64,000 nucleotides of DNA. Origin: Vibrio sp. SCSIO 43135. GTDB taxonomy: Bacteria; Pseudomonadota; Gammaproteobacteria; Enterobacterales; Vibrionaceae. Positions 1-8,892 of the stretch are shown in pieces. Position 1 is the first letter of the stretch, and each line of letters begins with the position of its first letter. A model generated the notes under the pieces. That model worked only from the letters and a program-made list of their open reading frames with translations, made no database searches and was not told where the DNA came from. The stretch is from assembly GCF_023716665.1 (NCBI RefSeq), contig NZ_CP071859.1, positions 124,001 through 188,000 on the forward strand, given 5' to 3'. The position numbers and the translations under genes are program-made.

Positions 1-1
1 G

Positions 2-61
2 TCGGCGACCAAAGGTATTACCGAGATCGTAGCGGCGCAGAAGGCGGCGTTAGAAAATTGA
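2..61 (+). CDS. rph: RNase PH, C-terminal end (partial)
   Basis: The window opens inside a reading frame whose last 19 residues read SATKGITEIVAAQKAALEN before TGA at 59-61. This closely resembles the end of E. coli RNase PH (GGIESIVATQKAALAN), a phosphorolytic 3'-5' exoribonuclease that trims tRNA 3' ends. The position immediately upstream of pyrE matches the conserved rph-pyrE order. Only the tail is visible, so activity cannot be judged. Confidence 0.85.
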   Translation, partial: SATKGITEIVAAQKAALEN

Positions 62-66
62 TTCAG

Positions 67-95
67 ATAGCTCCCAATTGGGGGCTATTTTTTTA
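67..95 (+). terminator. Rho-independent terminator after rph, possible pyrE attenuator
   Basis: Inverted repeat ATAGCTCCC / GGGGGCTAT with an AATT loop, followed by a run of seven T. It starts six bases after the rph stop. In E. coli, pyrE expression is controlled by an attenuator in the rph-pyrE gap, so this may be that attenuator or a plain rph terminator. No long oligopyrimidine-rich leader peptide was identified. Confidence 0.85.
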
Positions 96-150
96 TTTTC
101 GTCATAGATAGCATTGCAGCGTTGTTAACTGCACTCTTTCCCCCTAATCA

Positions 151-174
151 CATAGGTTCCCTATGCTCATAGGG
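151..174 (+). promoter_or_regulatory. Mutually exclusive hairpins in pyrE leader
   Basis: The direct repeat CATAGG occurs at 151-156 and 168-173, flanking CCCTATG at 159-165. The middle segment can pair with either copy, so two alternative hairpins share one arm. It lies about 100 bases before the pyrE start. A regulatory role is inference only; there is no T-run directly after it. Confidence 0.35.
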
Positions 175-277
175 CTGAAAGCGCTTGTTGCCTAGCTGCC
201 AAGCCATCTATTTAGAAAATGTTTCTTTATGTTATGAACCGTCTAGAAAACTAGACCTTTTATTTAGAGAGAAAGTA

Positions 278-919
278 ATGAAAGCATACCAGCGTGAATT
301 TATTGAGTTTGCACTAGAGAAAGAAGTCCTAAAATTTGGCGAGTTTACTTTAAAGTCTGGCCGTAAGAGCCCGTACTTCTTTAACGCTGGTCTTTTCAAT
401 ACTGGTCGTGACTTAGCGCGTCTAGGTCGTTTCTACGCAGCAGCGCTAGCAGATTCTGGCATTGAGTTCGACGTACTATTTGGCCCTGCGTACAAAGGTA
501 TCCCAATCGCGACAACTACAGCAGTGGCATTAGCGGATCACCATGATGTGGATACGCCTTACTGTTTCAACCGTAAAGAAGCAAAAGATCACGGTGAAGG
601 TGGTAATCTAGTAGGTAGCGCATTGGAAGGCCGCATTATGCTGGTGGACGATGTTATCACTGCGGGTACGGCAATTCGTGAGTCGATGGAAATCATTCAA
701 GCTAACGGTGCTGATCTGGCAGGTGTTTTGGTTGCAATTGACCGCCAAGAGAAAGGTAAAGGTGAACTATCAGCAATCCAAGAAGTTGAGCGTGACTTCG
801 GTTGTGCAATCATCTCCATTGTTAGCCTGACTGATCTAGTAACTTTCCTAGAAGAGAAAGGTACTGACGCTGAGCATCTAGAGGCAGTGAAGGCGTACCG
901 AGCTCAATACGGTATTTAA
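278..919 (+). CDS. pyrE: Orotate phosphoribosyltransferase
   Basis: Cytosolic enzyme of de novo pyrimidine synthesis that joins orotate and PRPP to give OMP. The 213-residue length equals the E. coli protein. The PRPP-binding loop is [10 protein letters not shown] at residues 122-131, and the flexible catalytic loop lies near residues 99-108 ([10 protein letters not shown]). The start at 278 ([11 protein letters not shown]) is chosen because it matches the family N-terminus; an in-frame extension back to 185 has no family similarity. A run of A and G (AGAGAGAAAG) before the ATG can serve as ribosome binding site. It follows rph, as in enterobacteria, and ends in a strong terminator shared with the convergent lpxL. 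Confidence 0.97.
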   Translation: MKAYQREFIEFALEKEVLKFGEFTLKSGRKSPYFFNAGLFNTGRDLARLGRFYAAALADSGIEFDVLFGPAYKGIPIATTTAVALADHHDVDTPYCFNRKEAKDHGEGGNLVGSALEGRIMLVDDVITAGTAIRESMEIIQANGADLAGVLVAIDRQEKGKGELSAIQEVERDFGCAIISIVSLTDLVTFLEEKGTDAEHLEAVKAYRAQYGI

Positions 920-942
920 TCGGTTTCAATACCAAGAAATGC

Positions 943-977
943 AAAAAGGGCTGATGTGTGCACATCAGCCCTTTTTA
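943..977. terminator. Bidirectional terminator pyrE/lpxL
   Basis: A run of A, then GGGCTGATGTG / CACATCAGCCC, then a run of T. The stem is perfect, so it can stop transcription from pyrE on the + strand and from lpxL on the - strand. Confidence 0.92.
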
Positions 978-988
978 TTTATTCAAGA

Positions 989-1942
989 TCACTTGTATCG
1001 AATGCCTTTCTCGATATTTTCATCGGCCATAGTCTTGTAACGCTTGTGGAGCCACATCCATTGCTCTGGGGCGCGAAGGATGACTTCTTCAACGCAAGTA
1101 TTCATATACTTAGCGGCAGCCAGCTCATCTTTTTGCGGGTAATCAGCTTCTATAGAACGATCGGCGATGATCTCGTAGAAGCCTTCATTGTTACGAAACC
1201 CAGAACCGGGAACAATGGCACACTTACTTGTGTACGCCAAGATGCTCGTACCTGTGGTTGTACATGCGTCTTCAACAGCAAAGAAAGGGACAAAGACAGA
1301 TTTATTTCGACCGTAGTCATGGTCTGGTAAATAGAAAAGTCGTTCGCCTTTGCGCATTACTTTGATCATCTTCTTGACGTCTTTACGGTCAATCAACTTA
1401 TTCCCGTTGTGGGTTCGCCCCCAGTATTGGATGAAGTTATACGCTGGGTTGTTATGTGGGCGAAAAGCACCGTATCCTGCAAGCCCCATAACCGCAAAGG
1501 CCCTTGCGGTTATTTCTAAGTTAAGTGCATGAACACAACACAATAGAACACCTTTGCCATTGGCATCGTGTTCTCTTAAAACTTGTACATCTTTTTCGAT
1601 GATACGCCTTTTAAACCGCCACGTTGGCCAGAACCAGGTTATCCCCGTTTCGATCAGCGCCATGCCTGTGTTACGGAAATTCTCGCTGACAATCTCGGCC
1701 ACCTCTTGCGGTGATTTCTCTGGGAACGCGAGTTCGAGGTTACGAGTAGCGACATGGACTCGCTTTTTACCAAAGCGCATACCAATTTCGCCAAGTTTAC
1801 GACCGATAAGCTGCAATACTCGATACGGCAGGATATTTACGATGAGTGCGAGTAAGCCAAACCCTAGCCATACTCCCCAGTTTTTAGGGTGTAGCAGGGA
1901 CAGCTTGAATTCTGGTTGTTCGTAATGGTTCGATTTACTCAT
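989..1942 (-). CDS. lpxL: Lipid A late acyltransferase, LpxL type
   Basis: Inner-membrane acyltransferase that adds a secondary acyl chain to Kdo-lipid A using acyl-ACP (LpxL/LpxM/HtrB family). The 317 residues begin with one hydrophobic anchor at about 22-41. The catalytic HX4E motif is H138-ALNL-E143, the Glu form typical of LpxL, and RNLELAFPE and LPDHDYG are family signatures. It shares its direction with slmA, with a two-base gap, so the two are probably co-transcribed. A second, LpxM-type paralogue lies at 15705-16661. The acyl chain and acceptor position cannot be read from sequence. Confidence 0.93.
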   Translation of the reverse strand: MSKSNHYEQPEFKLSLLHPKNWGVWLGFGLLALIVNILPYRVLQLIGRKLGEIGMRFGKKRVHVATRNLELAFPEKSPQEVAEIVSENFRNTGMALIETGITWFWPTWRFKRRIIEKDVQVLREHDANGKGVLLCCVHALNLEITARAFAVMGLAGYGAFRPHNNPAYNFIQYWGRTHNGNKLIDRKDVKKMIKVMRKGERLFYLPDHDYGRNKSVFVPFFAVEDACTTTGTSILAYTSKCAIVPGSGFRNNEGFYEIIADRSIEADYPQKDELAAAKYMNTCVEEVILRAPEQWMWLHKRYKTMADENIEKGIRYK

Positions 1943-1944
1943 AA

Positions 1945-2535
1945 TTACTGTATTTGAGCACTTAATAGCGCCCAGTATTCGTCAAAGTTGGCCGTTGGCT
2001 GGTATTTAAAGTCTGAGCGTACAAAGCGGTTTAAGCTGCCTTCTACTTGCCCTAATAGCTGTGCTGCTAAAATGGTTTCATCAACTGGGAATGACTTTCC
2101 TTCGCGTAATTTGCGTTCACGTAAGATCTGGCGTAGTTGAGTTTCAATACGTTCAAACAATTGATTAATACGCTCACGCAGTCGCTCGTTTTCAAACATT
2201 AAGGCATGCCCGGAAAGGATACGTGTCAGGCCTGGGTTACGCTCCGAGAACGCAAGGATAAGCTGCAGCACAAGGCGAATACGGTTTAACGTATCTTTTT
2301 CGTCATCAAGTATGCGATTAATGCGCGACATTAAAGATTCCTCGATGAACTCTATTAAGCCTTCAAACATACGCGCTTTGCTAGGAAAGTGTCGATAAAG
2401 TGCTGCTTCAGAAACCCCTACTTGTTTAGCCAGTTTTGCCGTCGTGATGCGTGAAGCACCGTCATTGGACTCTAGCATTTCAGCCAGTGCTTGTAAGATC
2501 TCTTCACGACGATTTGATTTTCTTGTGCCGGCCAT
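1945..2535 (-). CDS. slmA: Nucleoid occlusion factor SlmA
   Basis: TetR-fold DNA-binding protein that binds sites over the nucleoid and blocks FtsZ ring assembly there. The 196 residues match the E. coli length. The N-terminal helix-turn-helix lies at about residues 29-53 ([20 protein letters not shown]). Conserved blocks such as [10 protein letters not shown] in the ligand/dimer domain support SlmA rather than another TetR regulator. It sits between coaBC and lpxL in the same direction. In E. coli dut lies between coaBC and slmA; it is absent here. Confidence 0.95.
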   Translation of the reverse strand: MAGTRKSNRREEILQALAEMLESNDGASRITTAKLAKQVGVSEAALYRHFPSKARMFEGLIEFIEESLMSRINRILDDEKDTLNRIRLVLQLILAFSERNPGLTRILSGHALMFENERLRERINQLFERIETQLRQILRERKLREGKSFPVDETILAAQLLGQVEGSLNRFVRSDFKYQPTANFDEYWALLSAQIQ

Positions 2536-2576
2536 GGCCTCTTCCTTTTTATTACAACATATTGAATAGACAGGTT

Positions 2577-2609
2577 ACTGTTCGCTAAGCGGCTAGTTTA
2601 ACGAACAGT
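2577..2609 (-). promoter_or_regulatory. Interrupted palindrome between coaBC and slmA
   Basis: ACTGTTCGCTAA at 2577-2588 is nearly the reverse complement of TTAACGAACAGT at 2598-2609 (one mismatch), with a nine-base loop. It lies in the 118-base gap between the coaBC stop and the slmA start. There is no T-run, so a simple terminator is unlikely; an operator or an mRNA processing hairpin is possible. Function unknown. Confidence 0.4.
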
Positions 2610-2653
2610 GATTCGACTGCGTAGTATTTAATAATAAATGATTGAAGTTGGTG

Positions 2654-3871
2654 CTATATGCGGTCGTTTATATGCATCATTATTGCTTTTGCAAGCTCGT
2701 TTTTTGATGCCAAAGGTAACTCAAGTTCACCTTGTTTGTCGTAGATAGTAATCGCATTGCTATTACTGTTAAAGCCTTGTCCCTCAACAGAAACATCATT
2801 TGCACAGATCATATCAAGATTCTTTCTTGCTAATTTACCACGCGCATACCGCTCTACATCTTGCGTTTCTGCTGCGAAGCCAACTGTAAATGGTCGGTTT
2901 TTTTGTAAGCTAGCAACGGATGCGACGATATCTGGATTCTTCACCATACTGATCGTCATTTGATCACTATCGTCGGTTTTTTTGATTTTTTGATCGGCGA
3001 CGATCTCAGGGCGGTAGTCTGCCACGGCCGCGCAGCTGATAAACACATCGTGGGATGTGGCGTAGTCGAGCACTGACTTGTGCATTTCTATCGCGCTCTC
3101 AACATTCGTTCGAGAAACACCATCTGGTGTTGGTAGAGAAACTGGGCCGCTCACGAGAGTTACGTGTGCGCCAAGCTGTTTAGCAGCTGCGGCGAGAGCA
3201 AAGCCCATTTTTCCAGAGCTATGGTTGGTGATGTAACGTACAGGGTCGAGTGCTTCTCGCGTCGGCCCTGCCGAGATAAGAATGGATTTTCCTTCCAGAG
3301 GTTTGTCTAGAAATACCTGTCTATCTTGGAAGAATTGTTCGCTCAGTTCAACCAACTGCATTGGCTCTAGCATTCTACCTGGGCCGATATCACCACATGC
3401 TTGCTCGCCCGCAGCTGGCCCCCAAATGTGCATACCTCGGCGCTCTATAGTGGCGATGTTTTCTTGAGTCGCTGTATTTAGATACATCTGTTGGTTCATT
3501 GCAGGAGAAACGGCGACAGGAGCATCGGTAGCTAGGATGAGGGTCGAAAGTAAGTCGTTGCCCATTCCGGCCGCCATACGAGCGATTAAGTCTGCCGTAG
3601 CTGGTGCCAATAGTACTAAATCGGCCCATTTGGCGAGCTCGATGTGTCCCATTGATGCTTCTGCAGCAGGGTCTAATAAACTGTCAGCAACTGGATGGCC
3701 TGATACGGCTTGCATGGTGAGTGGGGTGATAAACTCTTTGGCAGCATTGGTCATGACGACACGAACTTCAGCGCCGCGCTCAATCAATCGACGTGTTAGC
3801 TCTGCACATTTGTATGCGGCGATACCACCACTGATCCCTAATAGGATCTTTTTGCCCGCTAGTGTTTGCAT
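2654..3871 (-). CDS. coaBC: Bifunctional phosphopantothenoylcysteine synthetase/decarboxylase
   Basis: Coenzyme A biosynthesis: the CoaB part couples 4'-phosphopantothenate to cysteine with CTP, and the N-terminal CoaC flavoprotein decarboxylates the product. The 405 residues match the usual length. In the CoaC half the active His is H76, the substrate clamp is PAMN at 123-126, and the flap Cys is C159 in [10 protein letters not shown]. The CoaB half starts near residue 190 with [19 protein letters not shown] and carries the KIKK region typical of the CTP site. It reads away from radC; the 210-base gap between them holds both promoters. Confidence 0.97.
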   Translation of the reverse strand: MQTLAGKKILLGISGGIAAYKCAELTRRLIERGAEVRVVMTNAAKEFITPLTMQAVSGHPVADSLLDPAAEASMGHIELAKWADLVLLAPATADLIARMAAGMGNDLLSTLILATDAPVAVSPAMNQQMYLNTATQENIATIERRGMHIWGPAAGEQACGDIGPGRMLEPMQLVELSEQFFQDRQVFLDKPLEGKSILISAGPTREALDPVRYITNHSSGKMGFALAAAAKQLGAHVTLVSGPVSLPTPDGVSRTNVESAIEMHKSVLDYATSHDVFISCAAVADYRPEIVADQKIKKTDDSDQMTISMVKNPDIVASVASLQKNRPFTVGFAAETQDVERYARGKLARKNLDMICANDVSVEGQGFNSNSNAITIYDKQGELELPLASKNELAKAIMMHINDRI

Positions 3872-4081
3872 GTTGTTATTCCTTCAAATCTCTGCGACTA
3901 AGATAGCATGGAGGCGAATCGCGTTGCTAGTCAGCACGCCTTGAGTCTACGCAGCGCTAGCCAATAGTGTTAGACACATCAATTTCAACGCCAAGCCAAG
4001 TCATTCGAAGCTCCCGCTTAACGAAATGAGTTTAGCCCGTAAACTTCATAGGCTTGCTGATGAGTTGAAAAGGAGTTCACC

Positions 4082-4756
4082 ATGAGTATCAAGTCACTGC
4101 CGAATGAATCTATGCCTAGAGAAAAATTACTGAGTCATGGCCCTTCATCGCTGACTAACGCGGAGTTATTAGCGATATTTTTACGAACCGGTACTCAGGG
4201 GATGAATGTCATTGAGCTATCTGACCGTTTGATTAAAGAGTTTGGCTCACTGCGTGAGTTATTTTCATCAAGTAAGAAGGAGTTCTGTAGTCACAAAGGG
4301 CTTGGAGAGGCGAAGTATGTCCAGTTGCAGGCGGTGTTAGAAATGACGCAGCGCTATTTAGCTGAAACGCTACAGCGAGGAGATGCGTTGACTAGCCCGG
4401 AACATACCAAGCTTTATCTTTCGAGCATATTGCGTGATCGTCAAAGGGAAGCATTCTATATCCTGTTTTTAGATAACCAACATCGCGTGATTCAAGATGA
4501 GATCCTGTTTGAGGGAACGATAGACGCTGCCAGCGTTTACCCCAGAGAGGTTGTAAAGCGGGCACTTCATCATAACTCAGCCGCCCTTATTTTAGCGCAT
4601 AATCACCCTTCAGGCGTTGCTGAGCCTAGCCAAGCTGATAGACGAATTACTCGTCGATTGAGTGATGCGCTGGCCTTAGTGGATATCCGGGTGCTGGATC
4701 ACTTCGTTGTAGGCGATGGTGAAGTGGTTTCCTTTGCGGAACGTGGATGGATTTGA
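4082..4756 (+). CDS. radC: RadC/JAB-domain protein
   Basis: Conserved protein of the RadC (UPF0758) family. The 224 residues comprise an N-terminal helix-hairpin-helix-like region and a C-terminal JAB1/MPN metalloprotease-like domain with the metal motif H173-N-H175-P-S-G and D186. Its old assignment to DNA repair in E. coli was withdrawn, so the molecular role is not established. GGAGTT before the ATG is a good ribosome binding site. It precedes rpmB, as in E. coli. Confidence 0.95.
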   Translation: MSIKSLPNESMPREKLLSHGPSSLTNAELLAIFLRTGTQGMNVIELSDRLIKEFGSLRELFSSSKKEFCSHKGLGEAKYVQLQAVLEMTQRYLAETLQRGDALTSPEHTKLYLSSILRDRQREAFYILFLDNQHRVIQDEILFEGTIDAASVYPREVVKRALHHNSAALILAHNHPSGVAEPSQADRRITRRLSDALALVDIRVLDHFVVGDGEVVSFAERGWI

Positions 4757-4917
4757 ATCACATTTTGGCTTGTTAGTTGCTAAAAATCTGTTATCATCCC
4801 GCCACTAAAATTATCAACCTTATTCAGCTTTGATTGCTTGAGCTTTAATTTTTTAAAGAAAAGTAGCCCTGCTTAAAAAAAGATCACGAAAACCTGTAAA
4901 AAGGATCTGTTCGGGTC

Positions 4918-4946
4918 TTGAGCAATGCGTGTCAAGTTAGTATAAT
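4918..4946 (+). promoter_or_regulatory. Sigma-70 promoter for rpmB-rpmG
   Basis: TTGAGC at 4918-4923, 17 bases, then a perfect TATAAT at 4941-4946. Transcription would start near 4953, leaving a leader of about 115 bases before rpmB. That leader can pair GACCTC (near 4992) with GAGGTT (near 5016), a possible site for ribosomal-protein feedback, which is speculative. Confidence 0.75.
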
Positions 4947-5068
4947 GCGCGACCTTTGATAGCCTTGTATGGACTTTCCATAACGGTTTTCGACCTCAAC
5001 TTCTTATAGATTGCGAGGTTCGGCCACCAAGGTTGATATCGAGCTGAAACGATTTGGAGAAGACATTC

Positions 5069-5305
5069 ATGTCCCGAGTATGCCAAGTAACTGGTAAGCG
5101 TCCAGTAACGGGTAACAACCGTTCACACGCACGAAATGCTACTAAGCGTCGTTTTCTGCCGAACCTACAAACTCATCGTTTCTGGGTAGAGAGCGAAAAA
5201 CGTTTTGTTAAACTACGTCTAACTGCTAAAGGCATGCGTATCATTGATAAGAAAGGCATCGATGCTGTTCTTGTTGATATCCGTGCACGTGGCGAAAACG
5301 TTTAA
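5069..5305 (+). CDS. rpmB: 50S ribosomal protein L28 (bL28)
   Basis: Structural protein of the large ribosomal subunit. The 78 residues starting [17 protein letters not shown] match bL28 in length and sequence. The start at 5069 is chosen from the family N-terminus and from TTGGAGAAG just upstream; the longer frame from 5054 would include the ribosome binding site itself. It forms an operon with rpmG, 13 bases downstream. Confidence 0.98.
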   Translation: MSRVCQVTGKRPVTGNNRSHARNATKRRFLPNLQTHRFWVESEKRFVKLRLTAKGMRIIDKKGIDAVLVDIRARGENV

Positions 5306-5318
5306 GAGGAATTAAGCA

Positions 5319-5486
5319 ATGGCTAAAGGCATTCGTGAGAAAATTCGTCTAGTATCTTCTGCAGGTACTGGTCACTTCTACACAACTGACAAGAACAAGC
5401 GTAACATGCCAGGCAAATTCGAGATCAAAAAGTTTGATCCTGTAGTTCGCCAACACGTTATGTACAAAGAAGCGAAAATCAAGTAA
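5319..5486 (+). CDS. rpmG: 50S ribosomal protein L33 (bL33)
   Basis: Structural protein of the large ribosomal subunit, 55 residues ([19 protein letters not shown] to YKEAKIK), almost identical in length and sequence to E. coli L33. It lacks the four Cys of zinc-binding paralogues, so it is the Cys-free form. AAGAGGAATTAAGC before the ATG supplies the ribosome binding site. It is the second gene of rpmBG and is followed by a terminator. Confidence 0.97.
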   Translation: MAKGIREKIRLVSSAGTGHFYTTDKNKRNMPGKFEIKKFDPVVRQHVMYKEAKIK

Positions 5487-5529
5487 TTGATTGAACTCTT
5501 TGAAGCTTCTTGTTTAGAGAAGATTGCGT

Positions 5530-5559
5530 AAAACCCAGCTTTCGAGCTGGGTTTTTTGT
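5530..5559 (+). terminator. Terminator of rpmBG
   Basis: AAACCCAGCT TTCG AGCTGGGTTTTTT: perfect stem with a stable TTCG tetraloop and a T-run. Confidence 0.93.
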
Positions 5560-5644
5560 TTTTGATCTCAGACAACTTCTCGCTGCTTACACTTCAATCC
5601 TTTATACTGAACTTATGACAAGGAAAATGTAAAGGTTCTGAATT

Positions 5645-6124
5645 ATGCGAGTTTCTCCTGCCAGACGCCGCCGCTGGAACAACATTCTTATGCTGGCTGT
5701 GATAGCGTTTATCGCAGTGCTCAACCTGCCTACGATCATTAAAACCTATTTGGTCGAAGAACCTCAAAGTACATTCCCTTATCTTATTAACCCGAATGCC
5801 GAGTTACAGGCGCTGCATTTTAGTGATTGGTCGTTAGAGAAAAATCAAAATCGCTGGCGTATATCTAAGCCAAGTAATATTGCCCCTGAAGAACTGGCTG
5901 CCAGATGGCAATCACTAGTTGGAACAGAAGTCGACGAGCGAACGCAACAGTCGTTAGGCGCTGCACTTAGAGAACCTAAAACGATAGAGGTGTGGTATGC
6001 CGATCTTGAAGAGCCTCAAAGGATCACGCTTTATCAAACCCCACAGTTCTGGCTGCTGAAGAACTGGCAAGACAAATGGATAGCGGTATCGGTCGATGCA
6101 AGTTATCTTATTCCCACCTTTTAG
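5645..6124 (+). CDS. Small single-pass membrane protein, function unknown
   Basis: 159 residues, not recognised beyond being a hypothetical protein often found before mutM in vibrios. An Arg-rich cytoplasmic N-terminus (residues 5-10, ARRRRW) precedes one membrane helix at about 14-33, so most of the protein should face the periplasm. The soluble part is rich in Trp and acidic residues and has no catalytic motif that I can see. TGTAAAGG precedes the ATG. The 20-base gap to mutM suggests co-transcription. Confidence 0.8.
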   Translation: MRVSPARRRRWNNILMLAVIAFIAVLNLPTIIKTYLVEEPQSTFPYLINPNAELQALHFSDWSLEKNQNRWRISKPSNIAPEELAARWQSLVGTEVDERTQQSLGAALREPKTIEVWYADLEEPQRITLYQTPQFWLLKNWQDKWIAVSVDASYLIPTF

Positions 6125-6144
6125 AGCTGATATAGAGAAACACT

Positions 6145-6954
6145 GTGCCTGAGTTACCTGAAGTTGAAGTCAGTAGAATGGGGATCACGCCTCATTTGAA
6201 AGGTGAAACCATTGATCGCTTTACTTTTAGAACTGCTAAGCTTCGTTGGAATATCCCTCAAGAGCTTAAATTACTTGAAGGGCAGGTGATTCGTGATATT
6301 TCAAGGCGTGCAAAATATCTGATCATCGAAACCGATGCCGGAGATGCGATTGTTCATTTAGGTATGTCTGGGTCATTGAGAGTATTGGACGCTGACTTTC
6401 CAGCCGCCAAACACGATCATGTCGATCTCAAACTCTCCAACGGTAAGGTACTACGTTACAACGATCCGCGCCGTTTTGGTGCTTGGTTGTGGAAAGCAAG
6501 TGAAGAGAGCCATAAAGTCTTAGAGAATATGGGGCCAGAGCCGTTAACCATAGAGTTCAGTGCCGACTACATAGCCGAAAAAGCCAAAGGGAAACGTGTT
6601 GCGGTGAAGCAGTTCATTATGGACAACAAGGTGGTTGTTGGAGTGGGCAACATTTACGCCAATGAATCACTGTTTAGTGCGCGAATTCATCCTACGCGAG
6701 CAGCAGGCAAGCTCACCAACAAAGAATGGAAACTACTGGTAGAAGAAATAAAGCAAGTACTTGATACGGCCATCAAACAAGGTGGAACAACGTTAAAAGA
6801 TTTCGCTCAAGCAGACGGAAAGCCTGGCTACTTTGCTCAAGAATTACAGGTGTATGGCAAGGCAGGAGAAGCTTGTCCAAGCTGTGGTCAAGAAATTGAA
6901 GAGCAGAAAATTGGCCAACGAAACACTTTCTTCTGCTCTAATTGCCAACAGTAG
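6145..6954 (+). CDS. mutM: Formamidopyrimidine-DNA glycosylase
   Basis: Base-excision repair enzyme that removes 8-oxoguanine and FapyG and nicks the abasic site. The GTG start at 6145 gives [12 protein letters not shown] after the initiator; the exposed N-terminal Pro is the catalytic nucleophile and the next Glu the acid. Length is 269 residues. The H2TH region ([14 protein letters not shown]) and the C-terminal zinc finger (C244, C247, C264, C267) are intact. It ends three bases before the convergent GT25 gene. Confidence 0.97.
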   Translation: MPELPEVEVSRMGITPHLKGETIDRFTFRTAKLRWNIPQELKLLEGQVIRDISRRAKYLIIETDAGDAIVHLGMSGSLRVLDADFPAAKHDHVDLKLSNGKVLRYNDPRRFGAWLWKASEESHKVLENMGPEPLTIEFSADYIAEKAKGKRVAVKQFIMDNKVVVGVGNIYANESLFSARIHPTRAAGKLTNKEWKLLVEEIKQVLDTAIKQGGTTLKDFAQADGKPGYFAQELQVYGKAGEACPSCGQEIEEQKIGQRNTFFCSNCQQ

Positions 6955-6957
6955 TGG

Positions 6958-7725
6958 CTACCCCTTCCACAATTTAGTCGGTTTATAATCGCTTCCGAGC
7001 AACTTTAAGTGATAGAAGTTCGTCGCAAGGTTCAAAGTCATATTTTTGATTTTGTTGACGATCTTCATTGTCGCAACAAAGTAATCCTTCTTTCCTTGAC
7101 GTTTGCGATTACCAATAACGGAAGGCTTGTTCCCACCCCATAAACCAGATTGGCACACTCCAAAGATTGGCTGTTTGTGGATCCAAGCATTACGCAGGAA
7201 TACATCAACAGGGTAATCAAAAGTTTTGCTGTGTTCGATAAATGCTTTGGCTGTTTTCGGTGAGATTGCGTATCCTGTCATACACTGCGGGATTTTTAAG
7301 TATTTTACCAATCGCTGATCACCATAGGTACGAACTTGGTAAAACATATCGTGGTTACACGTATTTTCAATGCGGATGTACCCACAATCATTTATATGAG
7401 CTTTAGCTATTTCTAGAGAGTGGCAGAACATTCGTTCATCGATATCGAAATCATCTTCAAATACAATGATTGGTTCATTAAGCTCGACGCATTTTTCCCA
7501 CATTAGATAATGGCTGGCATAACAGCCCGCCTCTCCGATAGCACCTGGGCGTCCCATATTGAGTAGAAAGGTCCTTTCTCTGAATCTTTCTAAGAGTGGG
7601 TGTGTATCGACTCTAGCATCAACACCAATAAAAAACTCAACACTAATATTTGCGCGTTTTAGAACTTCCGCTGTTGTTATTTGTCTGTCGTTACAATCTT
7701 TGAGTGTGATGCAATATGCTTTCAT
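6958..7725 (-). CDS. Glycosyltransferase family 25, LPS core
   Basis: Probable LPS-core sugar transferase of family GT25 (Lex2B/LpsA type). The 255 residues start MKAYCITLKD, matching the family strand-start; an upstream extension to 7788 is hydrophobic and less likely. Key motifs are GEAGCYASHYLMW at 64-76 and the metal/nucleotide-sugar motif FEDDFD at 89-94. Enzymes of this family often transfer galactose or glucose to the core. It reads opposite to the neighbouring GT90 gene and ends next to mutM. The sugar and linkage are unknown. Confidence 0.85.
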   Translation of the reverse strand: MKAYCITLKDCNDRQITTAEVLKRANISVEFFIGVDARVDTHPLLERFRERTFLLNMGRPGAIGEAGCYASHYLMWEKCVELNEPIIVFEDDFDIDERMFCHSLEIAKAHINDCGYIRIENTCNHDMFYQVRTYGDQRLVKYLKIPQCMTGYAISPKTAKAFIEHSKTFDYPVDVFLRNAWIHKQPIFGVCQSGLWGGNKPSVIGNRKRQGKKDYFVATMKIVNKIKNMTLNLATNFYHLKLLGSDYKPTKLWKG

Positions 7726-7945
7726 GAGGTATTCATATTGGATAATATATGTAACAAAGATTAACAGCATGGCGGATGTTGTGTCCACTGACTTGAATGC
7801 CGTATTGATAATATTGTATGCAATACTTAGTGCTATATCTAAAGCTAATGAAATACCTTCGAATCAAATATGCTATTTATTGAAATAAGGCCGACAGCAA
7901 AAGTTACTAGTATCGATACAACAGTGTTATAATCCGGAATATTTT

Positions 7946-8890
7946 ATGGTTGAGGTGACTGGTATTGTGAAGTTCATTTACTACCTGAATTATATGATGC
8001 GAGCATTTGCGCCACAGATTGCGCTAAGATACAGAAAGTCTGCTCTAGAAAAAAAGTTTAACGACAAAAAGAAGTACATAGACAACAGAGTTAGATATTA
8101 CGTTAAGTTAAGGCAGTCCTTTGAGTTACCCAAAGATGCAGTGTCAAGAGCAACCTTCAAGCATAAAGGGCAAAGTCAGTATGTCATTGATTTAATGTCA
8201 ATAATGTCTTTTTTCCCAAAGCATTACCGCTTTTTGTATTATTTCGGCGATGAAACACATATTGAGCCCTATCCTACTTTGTTTAAAGCTAGACCTATAA
8301 ATGGTGACAACCATAATTCCGTTTTGACAAAGCTGGTTAAATCTCGACACTTTCGATTCTATCCAGATAAGAGAAGCTTTCAAGAGAAGAAAAACCTTGC
8401 CGTTTTTAGGGGGGCAGTAAAGCAACCTCATAGAGTTCGCTTTATGGAAACAATGTTTAACCACCCTTTAATAGATGCTGGCCAGTCTAATCCATCTAAC
8501 TTGAATCCAGAGTGGCAGAAGCCATTTATGTCGGTCGAAGAGCAAATGGATTACAAGTTTATTATATGTCTAGAGGGGCATGACGTAGCCTCTAATTTGA
8601 AGTGGGCGATGTCTTCGAACTCAGTAGTAATAACGCCTAAGATGAAATATGAAACTTGGTTTATGGAAGGGACTCTTCAAGCAGGTGTGCACTATGTCGA
8701 GGTTAAAGATGACTGGTCTGATTTTGAGGAAAAAATACAGTTTTATATTAATCACCCTGAGGAAGCTGAAAACATAGTTCACAACGCTCATCGGTATTTA
8801 TTGCCTTTTAAGGATAATGATCTTGAAGAGCTTGTGAGCATAAAAACTTTAGAAAAGTACTTTGAGTTGTCAGGCCAGGTGAAGCAGTAA
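7946..8890 (+). CDS. Glycosyltransferase family 90 (CAP10-like)
   Basis: Resembles the GT90/CAP10 family, known in fungi and animals as xylosyl- or glucosyl-transferases and found in some bacterial LPS loci. In the 314 residues the family blocks are FRGAVKQPHR at 154-163 and CLEGHDVASNLKWAMSSNS at 208-226, followed by ETWF. An alternative GTG start at 7967 follows GAGGTG and would remove seven residues. It is followed after two bases by waaF, so it is probably the first gene of the waaF-waaA unit. A role in adding a core sugar is inference. Confidence 0.8.
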   Translation: MVEVTGIVKFIYYLNYMMRAFAPQIALRYRKSALEKKFNDKKKYIDNRVRYYVKLRQSFELPKDAVSRATFKHKGQSQYVIDLMSIMSFFPKHYRFLYYFGDETHIEPYPTLFKARPINGDNHNSVLTKLVKSRHFRFYPDKRSFQEKKNLAVFRGAVKQPHRVRFMETMFNHPLIDAGQSNPSNLNPEWQKPFMSVEEQMDYKFIICLEGHDVASNLKWAMSSNSVVITPKMKYETWFMEGTLQAGVHYVEVKDDWSDFEEKIQFYINHPEEAENIVHNAHRYLLPFKDNDLEELVSIKTLEKYFELSGQVKQ

Positions 8891-8892
8891 AT

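Noticed and set aside
185..277. N-terminal extension of pyrE
   Set aside because: No resemblance to the family; the ATG at 278 matches known PyrE starts.
956..1330. Open frame of 124 codons on the + strand
   Set aside because: It is antisense to lpxL, begins inside the terminator hairpin and has no family similarity.
1554..1925. Open frame of 123 codons on the + strand
   Set aside because: Shadow frame of lpxL on the opposite strand.
3390..3944. Open frames on both strands over coaBC
   Set aside because: Both overlap coaBC, whose CoaC domain is fully intact; no independent motif.
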